NCBI GenBank assembly: GCA_943370025.1
Contig: CALRPI020000006.1
Location: forward strand, 1 to 64,000
DNA from: JAAUUE01 sp943370025
Lineage (GTDB): Bacteria; Cyanobacteriota; Cyanobacteriia; Cyanobacteriales; JAAUUE01
Direction of reading: 5' to 3'
Length of the DNA stretch: 64,000 bases
In this document: positions 51,688-60,317 of the stretch, piece by piece
Numbering within the stretch: position 1 is the stretch's first letter
Layout: each line of letters starts with the position of its first letter
Program-made: the position numbers and the translations under genes
Notes under the pieces: generated by a model
The model's input: the letters and a program-made list of their open reading frames with translations, nothing else
Told to the model about the DNA's origin: nothing
The model's database searches: none

Positions 51688-52596
51688 TTACACACTTTCC
51701 TTAATAGACTCCACATCATGAAAATAGGCATAATCAATATAACGTTGTCCATCGCTGGTGTGATGAATAATATCCACAAACTGCTGATCCCAGAGAATTT
51801 CCTCCGCAGTATACATATGGCGAGCATGAACCATCTGCGCCAAGGTTTCATCAATCCCACTGAGGGAAATAGTAATAATACTTTTGGTTACCAGCAAAGA
51901 TTCCGCATTTTGCCCATAGAGCGGACTAGATTCATCAATGGGATGCATCACCATCCAAGTCGCTATAAAGCTAGGGCTTTGACTCCTGACCAACTTAAGA
52001 TCATGAATTTTCAAGACAAACTTCCCCTCCGCCGTCACCTCCTCCCGGATCAGATGCACCCGCAATTGTGCCTCTAGGATATGGTTATGGCGCTGGTTAG
52101 CAGCCCGAAATATCAGCGTTGGTACACCCTCATAGGCAGTAATCACCGCCACCCGACTAAACATCACCCTAGTGGTGGGGTGAGAAAACCGGGCAAAAGC
52201 CAACCCCGTCAACACTGCAATACTCACCAGAGAAACCAACGCCTCTAGGGTGACAAAAGCGTTGGCATAGCGGGTCTGGGGATACATGGCTCCGTAGCCG
52301 ATCGAGGCAAAAGTCTGGACGCTAAAGAAAAAGGCATCTAAAAAAGAACCGGGATGGGCGTTGGCAATGCCATCGCCCCCCAACAGGTAGGCAAGGGCAA
52401 ACAAAACATTAATCGTCAGGTAGAGAAGAGCGATCGCCCCAACAAAACCCACCCAAGGAATTGCCAACAATAAATGATAGGGATCCCGCCAATAGGAATA
52501 CCAAATTCCCTGCCCCGGTATAAAAAACCTGCCATTCTGGGCGCGAATCATCACCCGTGGTGCTTTCTGTCGTGGTTTACCTAGAAAAAACTTCAT
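51688..52596 (-). CDS. KirBac-type inward-rectifier potassium channel
   Basis: 302 residues. Two membrane helices flank a pore loop with selectivity filter SIGYG (ASIGYGAMYPQ, about residue 98-108), a slide helix (WRDPYHLLLAIPW) precedes them, and a C-terminal cytoplasmic immunoglobulin-like domain follows (RVAVITAYEGVPTLIFRAANQRHNHILEAQLRV and the HARHMYTAEEILW segment). All are typical of prokaryotic Kir channels. It would pass potassium across the cytoplasmic or thylakoid membrane under control of the cytoplasmic domain. Alone, behind a strong terminator. Confidence 0.92.
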   Translation of the reverse strand: MKFFLGKPRQKAPRVMIRAQNGRFFIPGQGIWYSYWRDPYHLLLAIPWVGFVGAIALLYLTINVLFALAYLLGGDGIANAHPGSFLDAFFFSVQTFASIGYGAMYPQTRYANAFVTLEALVSLVSIAVLTGLAFARFSHPTTRVMFSRVAVITAYEGVPTLIFRAANQRHNHILEAQLRVHLIREEVTAEGKFVLKIHDLKLVRSQSPSFIATWMVMHPIDESSPLYGQNAESLLVTKSIITISLSGIDETLAQMVHARHMYTAEEILWDQQFVDIIHHTSDGQRYIDYAYFHDVESIKESV

Positions 52597-52612
52597 GGAT
52601 TTAATATGTTAC

Positions 52613-52649
52613 GTCAGAATATCCCCCGCAACGCGGGGGATATTCTGAC
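52613..52649 (-). terminator. Perfect hairpin between REC-PP2C and the Kir gene
   Basis: GTCAGAATATCCCCCGC and GCGGGGGATATTCTGAC pair over 17 bases with a 3-base loop, five bases after the REC-PP2C stop codon on the minus strand. It ends that transcript before the channel gene. Confidence 0.75.
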
Positions 52650-52653
52650 TTCT

Positions 52654-53787
52654 TTAAACAAAGTGAATCCCCAACAAAGATACATCATCTTCAAAATCAT
52701 CTTCGGGGTTCATCTCCCCCACCCTGACTAAAACTTGGTCTAGGTCGCTGCCCGTGGGAGTTGTGGTACTAGCTAATACTTGAGTAAAATTATCTAGCCC
52801 CCAAATCAACCCATCAGGCTGGAGCAACTCATAGATGCCATCGCTAAAAACATACAACGTACTGCCCTGAGCCACAGTACATTGGCTTTGGCTATAAGTA
52901 GGATCCGGAAACATGCCGATCGGCAAACCCGGAGTTTTCAGCTTTTCCACCGGAGCATCTAGCTTGTGGGTAACTAAAATTCCCGGAGGATGTCCTGCAC
53001 TGGCATAGGTGAGTTGCCTAGTACTTCTGTGATAAACCCCGTACCAGATCGTAAAGTATTTATCATTGCGCTCGGTGATCTGAAATGCCTCGTTTAATCC
53101 GGCGAGGACTTCTTTGGGCTGACGATAATCCACCGTAGACAGGGCGCGGGAGCGGAGCAGGTTCATGACGGAGATAGAAGGGAGAGCTGCCCTGAGTCCA
53201 TGACCCGCCACATCCAGAAGATACATCGCCAGATATTCCTCGTCTAGCCAGAAATAATCGAAGCTGTCTCCCCCCAATTGTCGGGAGGGAATAAACCGAA
53301 CGTCGATCGCCACCGGTGGCTCGGTCAGTTTATCCGGCAGGATCGATCGCACATACTCTGCTGCTTCGGCTAGCTCGGCTTCGAGGATCTGTTTTTGCTC
53401 TGTCAGGTCTTGATTCAGTTGGTGGAGACGTAAGCCAGCCCGAACTCTAGCTTTGAGTTCGTTCATCTCGATCGGCTTACACAAAAAGTCATCAGCTCCA
53501 GCATCTAGACCCTTAACCCGGTCTTCTACAGAGCCTAGAGAAGTGAGGAGAATAAAAAAAGTAGTAGATAGATCTGCATTGGTTTTAATTGCTCGACAGA
53601 CCTCTAAGCCATTCATCCGAGGCATCACCCAATCACAAATCACCATCGCCGGGCGGAGCTGCTGGGCATTAGCTAAACCAACTTCCCCATCACTAGCTAC
53701 GGTTACATCATAACCTTGACTTTTTAAGGTTCGCTTCAGTAACAGTTGAATTGCCGGATCATCATCAATAATTAAAATTTGATTCAT
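52654..53787 (-). CDS. Response regulator with PPM-type (SpoIIE/RsbU-like) phosphatase
   Basis: 377 residues from ATG 53787 (MNQILIIDDD); the frame extends 31 codons further but without conserved sequence. The receiver domain (about 1-125) keeps IIDDD, the phospho-acceptor in VICDWVMP, and the CKPIE lysine. A coiled coil precedes a SpoIIE/RsbU-type phosphatase (about 170-375: SRQLGGDSFDYFWL, LDVAGHGLRAALPS, ASAGHPP, FSDGIYE, DDVSLL). Such proteins dephosphorylate anti-sigma antagonists in partner-switching pathways. No anti-sigma or STAS gene is adjacent, so the target is elsewhere. Confidence 0.92.
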   Translation of the reverse strand: MNQILIIDDDPAIQLLLKRTLKSQGYDVTVASDGEVGLANAQQLRPAMVICDWVMPRMNGLEVCRAIKTNADLSTTFFILLTSLGSVEDRVKGLDAGADDFLCKPIEMNELKARVRAGLRLHQLNQDLTEQKQILEAELAEAAEYVRSILPDKLTEPPVAIDVRFIPSRQLGGDSFDYFWLDEEYLAMYLLDVAGHGLRAALPSISVMNLLRSRALSTVDYRQPKEVLAGLNEAFQITERNDKYFTIWYGVYHRSTRQLTYASAGHPPGILVTHKLDAPVEKLKTPGLPIGMFPDPTYSQSQCTVAQGSTLYVFSDGIYELLQPDGLIWGLDNFTQVLASTTTPTGSDLDQVLVRVGEMNPEDDFEDDVSLLGIHFV

Positions 53788-53929
53788 AGCAAAGGAGGTG
53801 GCAAGTCGTGCGCTTAGGAGGAAATAAACTTTACTGACATTATTCTGGCATTTGATGTGAATATCCTGATATCCCATCAAAGATAACCATCATCGTAGTC
53901 GAAAAAGGGAACATTCTGCAAAATCAATA

Positions 53930-54370
53930 CTAGTCCTGAGTTCCAGCACCTAGCTGGTAGCCTAGGGCTTTTTTTTGCATGGTTTGAAAAATGTTGTAGA
54001 AACCATTGGCACGGGAAGGGGTCAGACTGACATTCAGACCCATCTCTTGAATGAAATCTGGGGCGATCGCCATAATTTCCCCCGGAGTTAAACCATTTAA
54101 GCCTTGGATTAATAAGCCCACTAACCCCTTAACCAACTGGGCATCGGCATCTCCTTGATACCAAACTTTGCCATCCTTTAAGTCGGCAGTCAAGAAGACC
54201 TGAGATACACAACCGGGGACTTTATTGCCACTGGTTTTTGCCTCTTCGGGCATCGGCTGGAGTTGATTGCCATACCAGATCAATTGTTCATAGCGCTGTT
54301 TAGAACTACCGGGGCGCTGAAACCGTTGAAGAATTTTCGCAAGATTAGGAGGGAGGGCAACGGCTGTCAT
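53930..54370 (-). CDS. sufE: SufE family sulfur acceptor
   Basis: 146 residues, the normal length. SufE takes persulfide sulfur from the cysteine desulfurase SufS during Fe-S cluster assembly. The acceptor Cys54 lies in NKVPGCVSQV. RYEQLIWYGNQLQPMPEEAK and the GLTPGEIMAIAPDFIQEMGL block are family marks. No suf operon is adjacent, as often in cyanobacteria. Confidence 0.93.
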   Translation of the reverse strand: MTAVALPPNLAKILQRFQRPGSSKQRYEQLIWYGNQLQPMPEEAKTSGNKVPGCVSQVFLTADLKDGKVWYQGDADAQLVKGLVGLLIQGLNGLTPGEIMAIAPDFIQEMGLNVSLTPSRANGFYNIFQTMQKKALGYQLGAGTQD

Positions 54371-54480
54371 AGAAGTTAGGGATAAACCTGTTAATACTAA
54401 ATAATTTGGGGATTTTTAAGGGTTGAAGGAGACGCACCCGCAGAGTGCTGCTCTGGCAACCCATTCAGGATTGCTATATC

Positions 54481-55437
54481 TTAACTATCTTGATACAAAG
54501 TCTGCAACCACTCCCATTCTTGAGCCAAACCATCGCGCAGGGAAACTTGGGGGTTGTAGCCGAGAATCGATCGAGCCTTCGTCACATCCGCCGCCGTATG
54601 CCGGGCATCCCCCAGACTAAAATCTAGATAGTCCCGTTTAATGGGTTGGCCAATGATTTCCTCCATGGTCTTCAGGACATCCAACAGCACCACCCTACTA
54701 CCACCCCCAATATTAAAAGTTTCTCCCACCGCAGCCGGGATTGTGGCAGCGGCGAGGTTGGCAACTACCGCATCACTAATAAAAGTGAAATCCCTAGTCT
54801 GTTTGCCATCCCCATAGATTGATACTCCTTGATCCGTGAGAGCGGCTCTAAAAAATTTATGAAATGCCATATCTGGGCGCTGTCTGGGACCATAAACAGT
54901 AAAATAGCGCAGGACGGTGATGGGAACTTGGAAGTTTTGATGGTAGAGCCAGCAGAGGCGTTCGGCGGCTAGTTTCGTAATCCCGTAGGGAGAAACCGGC
55001 TGGGGACAGAGGGATTCTTGGGTAGGCAGGGTTTCGGCATTGCCATACACTGACGAAGTGGAGGCAAAAACTAATCTTTGCAGAGATTTGGCATTTTTGG
55101 CAGCTTCCAGCAAAATTTGGGTGGCATTAATATTTTTTTCGGTGTAGTTGCGAAAGCCTAGCCCCCAGCTAGAGCGGACTCCAGCTTGGGCGGCTTGGTG
55201 GTAGATAAACTCCACTCCCTCTAGGAGTTCTGCCCAATTGAGGTTTTGAATCTCCCCAGCAACTAGCTTGAATTTGGGATGGGCGATCGCCGCCTGCAGA
55301 TTTTGCTGCTTGAGGGCGATCGGATAGTAATCATTAAATTCATCAATGCCAATGACGAGATCGCCCCGGTGTAGTAGCACTTCCACCAAGTGGGAACCAA
55401 TAAACCCCGCCGCCCCGGTCACAATACTAACAGCCAT
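54481..55437 (-). CDS. NAD-dependent sugar-nucleotide epimerase
   Basis: 318 residues from ATG 55437 (MAVSIVTGAAGFIGSHLVE); an upstream ATG at 55527 adds 30 unconserved residues. Extended SDR fold: TGAAGFIGSH for NAD, STSSVYG and YGITK (catalytic Ser, Tyr, Lys), then RYFTVYGPRQRPDMAFHKF. The closest family types are UDP-glucuronate 4-epimerase and UDP-glucose 4-epimerase. It probably supplies a sugar for surface polysaccharide. Exact substrate not decided. Confidence 0.88.
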   Translation of the reverse strand: MAVSIVTGAAGFIGSHLVEVLLHRGDLVIGIDEFNDYYPIALKQQNLQAAIAHPKFKLVAGEIQNLNWAELLEGVEFIYHQAAQAGVRSSWGLGFRNYTEKNINATQILLEAAKNAKSLQRLVFASTSSVYGNAETLPTQESLCPQPVSPYGITKLAAERLCWLYHQNFQVPITVLRYFTVYGPRQRPDMAFHKFFRAALTDQGVSIYGDGKQTRDFTFISDAVVANLAAATIPAAVGETFNIGGGSRVVLLDVLKTMEEIIGQPIKRDYLDFSLGDARHTAADVTKARSILGYNPQVSLRDGLAQEWEWLQTLYQDS

Positions 55438-55636
55438 AAAATTATTTAAAATTAACCAGCCTACCTGAAATAGAAAGATGAAACTTGAACTCACGCTAAT
55501 ATAGCAGTCGCTTGTGGTTTGAAACAAACTCCATAGCTACAATGACAACGGATAGCTTGTGAAAAGTTATCTATTTAACTAAAATTAACCTACGTCAAGT
55601 TCTATAGCATGTTGGTTAAACATAGGTCAAACATAA

Positions 55637-57223
55637 GTGAAAGTTTTAGTAGTAGGTAATGGGGGTCGGGAACATGCGATCGCTTGGAAATTGCTCCAGT
55701 CTCCCAAAATAGAGAAGGTCTTTTGTATTCCGGGAAATGGCGGTACGGCTACCTTGCCGGGTTGTCAAAATATGTCTCTTCAGGTGGATGATTTTGAAGG
55801 TATTGCCCGGATCGCCTCAGTGCAGGGAGTTGCCCTCGTCGTCGTTGGTCCAGAAGCTCCCCTCGCTTCAGGGATTGTGGATTATTTAGAGTATCGACAC
55901 ATCCCTGTTTTTGGTCCAAATAAAGAAGGGGCAAAAATTGAAGCCAGCAAAGCTTGGGCAAAACAACTGATGCACCAAGCGGGCATAGCCACCGCCAAGG
56001 CGGAGGAATTTACTACTGTAGCGGCGGCGGTGCAGTACGTAGAAACCCAGAGCTTGCCGATCGTGATCAAAGCCGATGGTTTGGCTGCTGGGAAGGGGGT
56101 AAAAATTGCCCAGACCACAGAGGAAGCGATCGCCGCGATCGAATCTTTGTTTTATCAAGGATCCAGCAAAGTCCTAATTGAAGAATTCATCACCGGGCAA
56201 GAAGTCTCCGTTTTAGCCCTGACCGATGGCACCACAATTGTGCCTCTCTTACCCGCCTGTGATCACAAAAGAATTGGCGAAGGAGATACGGGAGAAAATA
56301 CTGGCGGCATGGGGGTTTATGCTCCAGCTCCTTGGGTCACCACCGAGATGATGCAGCGCATCGAATCAGAGATTCTCTGCCCCACGGTGGCAGCCCTCCA
56401 AGAGCAAGGAATTACCTACCGGGGGGTATTGTACGCCGGGCTAATGATCACCGCAGCGGGGGATCCTGTGGTCTTAGAGTTTAACTGTCGATTTGGCGAT
56501 CCAGAAACCCAAGCGATTCTGCCATTGCTGGAAACTTCTTTATTTGAAGTCCTCCTAGCCTGCACTCACGGTAGTTTGGCAAAGGTGCCGCCTTTGAAGT
56601 GGAAATCGGCAGTTTCGGTTTGTGTTGTTGCCGCTGCTACGGGTTATCCGGATAAATTCCCCAGAGGTGATGAAATTACGGGGATTCCTACCCCAGAGGC
56701 TCCTGAAGTTTCAGAGATGGAAGTATTTCAAGCCGGGACGCTGTTAACCCAGCAAAAGTTAACCACCAGCGGAGGGAGAGTCCTCAGTGTGACCGGACTT
56801 GGGGCGACTTTCTCTAGAGCGATCGCCCAAGCCTACGCCGGGATGGCAGGAATCAATTTCTCTGGCATGTACTACCGCCGCGATATTGGCAAAAGCCAAC
56901 TAGAGGAAGGAGAGGAACCGCAAATTGAAGAACCACAAATCGAAGAACCACAAATTGAGGCACAGCAAGAAGCACAACAAATAGAGGAGCCGCAAATTGA
57001 GACACAGGGAGAGAATCCAAACAATCTGCCAGACAATCTAATTGAAGAGCAAGCTGAGCAGCAAGGAGAAACCTCAGCAGATAATTCTGTAGAAAACCCA
57101 GCAGATCATCCAGTCGAAAATGAGGTGGAAAATTCTTCCCAGACCTCAGAAACAGCAGAGAGCGGGTCTGTCGATCGTGCAGATAATCTAGAGAACCTAG
57201 AAGAAAATCCCCATACTCATTAA
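55637..57223 (+). CDS. purD: Phosphoribosylamine-glycine ligase with acidic C-terminal extension
   Basis: 528 residues from GTG. The first 425 residues are a normal GAR synthetase (second step of purine synthesis): VVGNGGREHAIAW, GPEAPLASGI, the ATP-grasp region IKADGLAAGKGV, TGGMGVYAPAP, and metal-binding EFNCRFGDPETQ. About 100 residues follow that the family lacks. They are very acidic and Gln/Asn-rich, with EEPQI repeats (about 425-455) and then low-complexity sequence ending in HTH. This tail is probably disordered. The gene precedes nblS, an arrangement I believe is common in cyanobacteria. Confidence 0.95.
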   Translation: MKVLVVGNGGREHAIAWKLLQSPKIEKVFCIPGNGGTATLPGCQNMSLQVDDFEGIARIASVQGVALVVVGPEAPLASGIVDYLEYRHIPVFGPNKEGAKIEASKAWAKQLMHQAGIATAKAEEFTTVAAAVQYVETQSLPIVIKADGLAAGKGVKIAQTTEEAIAAIESLFYQGSSKVLIEEFITGQEVSVLALTDGTTIVPLLPACDHKRIGEGDTGENTGGMGVYAPAPWVTTEMMQRIESEILCPTVAALQEQGITYRGVLYAGLMITAAGDPVVLEFNCRFGDPETQAILPLLETSLFEVLLACTHGSLAKVPPLKWKSAVSVCVVAAATGYPDKFPRGDEITGIPTPEAPEVSEMEVFQAGTLLTQQKLTTSGGRVLSVTGLGATFSRAIAQAYAGMAGINFSGMYYRRDIGKSQLEEGEEPQIEEPQIEEPQIEAQQEAQQIEEPQIETQGENPNNLPDNLIEEQAEQQGETSADNSVENPADHPVENEVENSSQTSETAESGSVDRADNLENLEENPHTH

Positions 57224-57577
57224 CGCCATTGCAGTTCTAAATTATCAACTCCTGTAATCTCCTCTAACAAAGGATAATTTTTACTGCGGGGATTTTAGTG
57301 GAGATGGGTTGATTTGCAGAGGAAAAGTATGGAATCTGGTGGGGTTTTGGGGTTGATGGGTCAATTTTGGTTAGATTCCCGACTTTTGAGAGAGCTTCCC
57401 ACTTTTTGATTCCCACTTTTTGAATTGAGTCTGAGCCTATTAATCCGCATCAGCGGAATCTTTTTGCTAGCCATGATTTTAATCACTGGAGATACTGAGC
57501 GATTAAACTTAAAATAACTTAAGATAACTCTAGGTAACTATAGAATCCATTTGATATCTTCAACGTTGAATCTTCAA
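57224..57577. other. Intergenic region between purD and nblS
   Basis: No gene seen. The direct repeat TTCCCACTTTTTGA occurs twice at about 57388-57420. Short words aacttaa/aacttaag/aactctag recur near 57510-57535. A palindromic repeat follows (57578-57658). Promoter elements could not be set. Confidence 0.45.
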
Positions 57578-57658
57578 CGTAGGATGTGTTAGGCGACAGT
57601 CGTAACGCATCTTTCCCTGATTCTGATGCGTTACGGCTACTGCCTAACGCATCCTACG
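57578..57658. repeat. Long imperfect inverted repeat (TAACGCATCCTACG type)
   Basis: CGTAGGATGTGTTAGGC…GTAACGCATC faces GATGCGTTAC…GCCTAACGCATCCTACG, giving a 34-base stem with few mismatches and a loop of about 13 bases. This is a common cyanobacterial palindrome type; it ends 54 bases before nblS. Confidence 0.7.
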
Positions 57659-57712
57659 GGAATAATTGGTTGAAATATTTCCCTGACTCCCTCAGCAATC
57701 TCGATCGCCGCT

Positions 57713-59863
57713 ATGCAAAAACTCAAAGCCCTGCTTGACCATTGGTGGTCTGAATTTACGCTCCAAACTCGTTTGATGGCGGCAGCTACCCTATGCGTTT
57801 CTTTGGTCATGAGCGGTTTGACCTTTTGGGCAGTGAATAGTATTCAGCAGGATGCCCGATTGAATGACACGAGATTTGGTCGAGACTTAGGCTTATTATT
57901 GGCAGCCAACGTAGCTCCTCAAGTAGCAGAAGATAATTTAACCGAAGTAGCCAGATTCTCTCGACGCTTTTATGACAGCACCTCCAGCGTGCGCTATATG
58001 CTCTACGCCGATCGCGAGGGTGATATTTTCTTGGGGATTCCCTTTTCCGAAACCCCGATCCGCAACTCTCTGACCATTCAACGCAAGATCCAACTGCCAG
58101 AGGAATATACCAGCAACATTGAGGCGGAAGACTTCACTTCCCCGCCCCTTGTCCGGCAGCATCTCACCCCTAATGGTGAGATTACCGATGTCTTTGTGCC
58201 GTTGATCCATGAGGGTAATTATCTGGGAGTGCTGGCGATCGGCATCAATCCTAACCCGATTATTGTGGCTTCTTCGGATCTGACTAGAGATGTGACGATC
58301 GCCGTATTTATTACCATTTGGGTGATGGTGATTCTGGGTGCTGTCTTCAATGCCCTGACGATTACTCAACCAATTAAGGAATTGCTCTTGGGGGTCAAGA
58401 ATATTGCTGCGGGTAACTTTAAGCAAAAAATCAACCTGCCCTTGGGGGGAGAACTGGGAGAATTGATTTTTAGCTTCAATGAAATGGCGGAAAAATTGGC
58501 TAGTTATGCCGAACAAAATATTGAGGAACTTACTTCCGAAAAATCAAAACTAGAAACCTTGGTTTCCACCATTGCTGATGGAGCAGTCCTGATTGATACG
58601 AACCTGCAAGTAATCCTTGCCAATACCACTGCCCAAAGGATTTTTGGCTGGGAAGGAGTTGATCCGGTTGGGGGCAATGTCCTACATTATCTCCCGGCGG
58701 ATGTAACTACCAAACTCACCCGTCCTCTGTATCAAATTATCAATAACAAAATCCCAGAACTGCATCCAGACAACGAAAGTGATGAATTTAGACTAACCAT
58801 CAATCAGCCGGTTAGTCGGACGGTACGAATTCTTTTGACTAGGGTATTAGATCAATACCGAGAGAATGTGAAGGGGATTGCGATTACGATTCAAGATATC
58901 ACTAGGGAAGTGGAGCTGAATGAGGCAAAAAGCCAATTTATTAGTAATGTTTCCCATGAATTACGCACGCCTTTGTTTAATATTAAATCCTTTATTGAAA
59001 CCCTCCACGAGTATGGAGATGAATTATCGAATGAGGAGCGGAAAGAATTTTTGGACACGGCGAACCGGGAGACCGATCGCTTGACTCGGTTAGTCAACGA
59101 TGTTTTGGATCTCTCCAAATTAGAATCCTGCCGAGTTTATCACTTGGAACCTGTGGATATTATCCTACCTGTGGAGCAAACCCTGCGGACTTACCGCCTC
59201 AACGCAAGGGACAAAGGCATCGAACTAAAACAAGAAATCATGCCCCAACTGCCAGCGGTGAAAGCCCATTACGATCTGCTGTTGCAGGTATTTGCAAATT
59301 TGGTGGGTAATGCTTTGAAGTTTACCCCCACTGGTGGGCAGGTGAGTATTCGGGCTTATTTGGTAGAGCCGGGGCAGGCTACCCAAGGGGAATATTGCCC
59401 CCTATCGACTCGGCAACCAGAAACTGCCGAAACTTCCCATCCCTCTGCTAGCCGAACTCAAGCTCCCATGGTGAGGATCGAGGTGGCTGATACGGGGATT
59501 GGCATTGACAAGGAAGATCAAAACGCCATCTTCGATCGTTTCTTCCGGGTGGAAAATCGGGTGCATACCCTCGAAGGTACTGGTTTGGGGCTATCGATCG
59601 TCAGGAATATTATTGACAAGCACCATACAAAAATTCACCTAGCTAGTGAAGTAGGAGTCGGCACAACTTTTTGGTTTGATTTAGAAATTTGCCAAGAACC
59701 AGACCCCAACCCACCGCGAGAGACTGCGGTAACCCCTTTGCCGGAAGCTCCATTACCTGAACCAACTCACCTTGAGTCGACTCACCTTGAATCAACTCAT
59801 CTAGAACCAACTCATCTAGAATCTCAAACCTATCTCCCAGTATCTCCGGGAGGCGGTGGGTAA
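57713..59863 (+). CDS. nblS: NblS/Hik33-type sensor histidine kinase
   Basis: 716 residues. Membrane helix (about 21-42), extracytoplasmic domain (about 45-190), second helix (about 195-217), HAMP (about 218-270), PAS (about 285-395), then HisKA with His415 (NVSHELRTPLFNIKSF) and HATPase_c (VFANLVGNALKFTPTGG, VADTGIGI, FDRFFRVENRVHTLEGTGLGLSIV). The long, nearly unchanged membrane-to-PAS region identifies the NblS/Hik33/DspA kinase, which controls light-stress and cold responses through RpaB. Two additions are odd: a polar insert in the ATPase domain (about 562-585) and a C-terminal tail with five THLE(S/P) repeats. Downstream of purD. Confidence 0.93.
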   Translation: MQKLKALLDHWWSEFTLQTRLMAAATLCVSLVMSGLTFWAVNSIQQDARLNDTRFGRDLGLLLAANVAPQVAEDNLTEVARFSRRFYDSTSSVRYMLYADREGDIFLGIPFSETPIRNSLTIQRKIQLPEEYTSNIEAEDFTSPPLVRQHLTPNGEITDVFVPLIHEGNYLGVLAIGINPNPIIVASSDLTRDVTIAVFITIWVMVILGAVFNALTITQPIKELLLGVKNIAAGNFKQKINLPLGGELGELIFSFNEMAEKLASYAEQNIEELTSEKSKLETLVSTIADGAVLIDTNLQVILANTTAQRIFGWEGVDPVGGNVLHYLPADVTTKLTRPLYQIINNKIPELHPDNESDEFRLTINQPVSRTVRILLTRVLDQYRENVKGIAITIQDITREVELNEAKSQFISNVSHELRTPLFNIKSFIETLHEYGDELSNEERKEFLDTANRETDRLTRLVNDVLDLSKLESCRVYHLEPVDIILPVEQTLRTYRLNARDKGIELKQEIMPQLPAVKAHYDLLLQVFANLVGNALKFTPTGGQVSIRAYLVEPGQATQGEYCPLSTRQPETAETSHPSASRTQAPMVRIEVADTGIGIDKEDQNAIFDRFFRVENRVHTLEGTGLGLSIVRNIIDKHHTKIHLASEVGVGTTFWFDLEICQEPDPNPPRETAVTPLPEAPLPEPTHLESTHLESTHLEPTHLESQTYLPVSPGGGG

Positions 59864-59981
59864 TACCAAATCTTATTTTATTAATATCCCTTATGCTAGG
59901 CGGTTGAAACCGCAGCTACAAGAGCGAAGTCCGCCTGTGCGGACTGGGAAAATAGGGATATGATCATAACCAGATTTGGTA
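59864..59981. mobile_element. Inverted-end element directly after the nblS stop codon
   Basis: Ends TACCAAATCT and AGATTTGGTA are exact complements and enclose a second pair (AATATCCCTTAT / AATAGGGATAT) and the ggcggttgaaaccgcagcta / gtccgcctgtgcggac hairpins. The nblS TAA immediately precedes the element. Confidence 0.65.
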
Positions 59982-59989
59982 TAGCGAGG

Positions 59990-60215
59990 ATGTCTGAAAA
60001 GAGTATCTGGTTGACTAAAGTCTACCGTGCCGGATAAATCGGCTATGCTCAGACATACTGTGTCGGATAAATCGGCTACGCTCAGTCGAGCCGTCGCAGC
60101 TACAGGAGCAAAACCTGCCGAACCAGTTTGCAGAAAGTCTCAGATTTTTCTTAGTCCGCGACGGCGGACTTTGTTCTTGTAGTCGCGGTTTCAACCGCCG
60201 GACTTTTCAGACATC
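59990..60215. mobile_element. Inverted-end element between nblS and the ABC exporter
   Basis: Ends ATGTCTGAAAAG and CTTTTCAGACAT are exact complements. The interior carries a direct repeat CGGATAAATCGGCTA (twice, about 60032 and 60064) and the gtccgcgacggcggac / gtcgcggtttcaaccgcc words. After it, 60216-60317 holds only the gactgagcgaagtcgaagtc repeat. Confidence 0.65.
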
Positions 60216-60317
60216 TTCCCAGTTTAAATGTACGATAAATACTTGTAGAGCCGTGCTAGATGGTGACTGAGCGAAGTCGAAGTCGAAGTCAGCACGGAGT
60301 TTCCACCCATTTTTCTG

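Noticed and set aside
54423..54627. Short plus-strand frames (MKETHPQSAALATHSG and MLLWQPIQDCYILTI) between sufE and the epimerase
   Set aside because: They extend into the antisense of the epimerase 3' end, have no homology signal and overlap each other.
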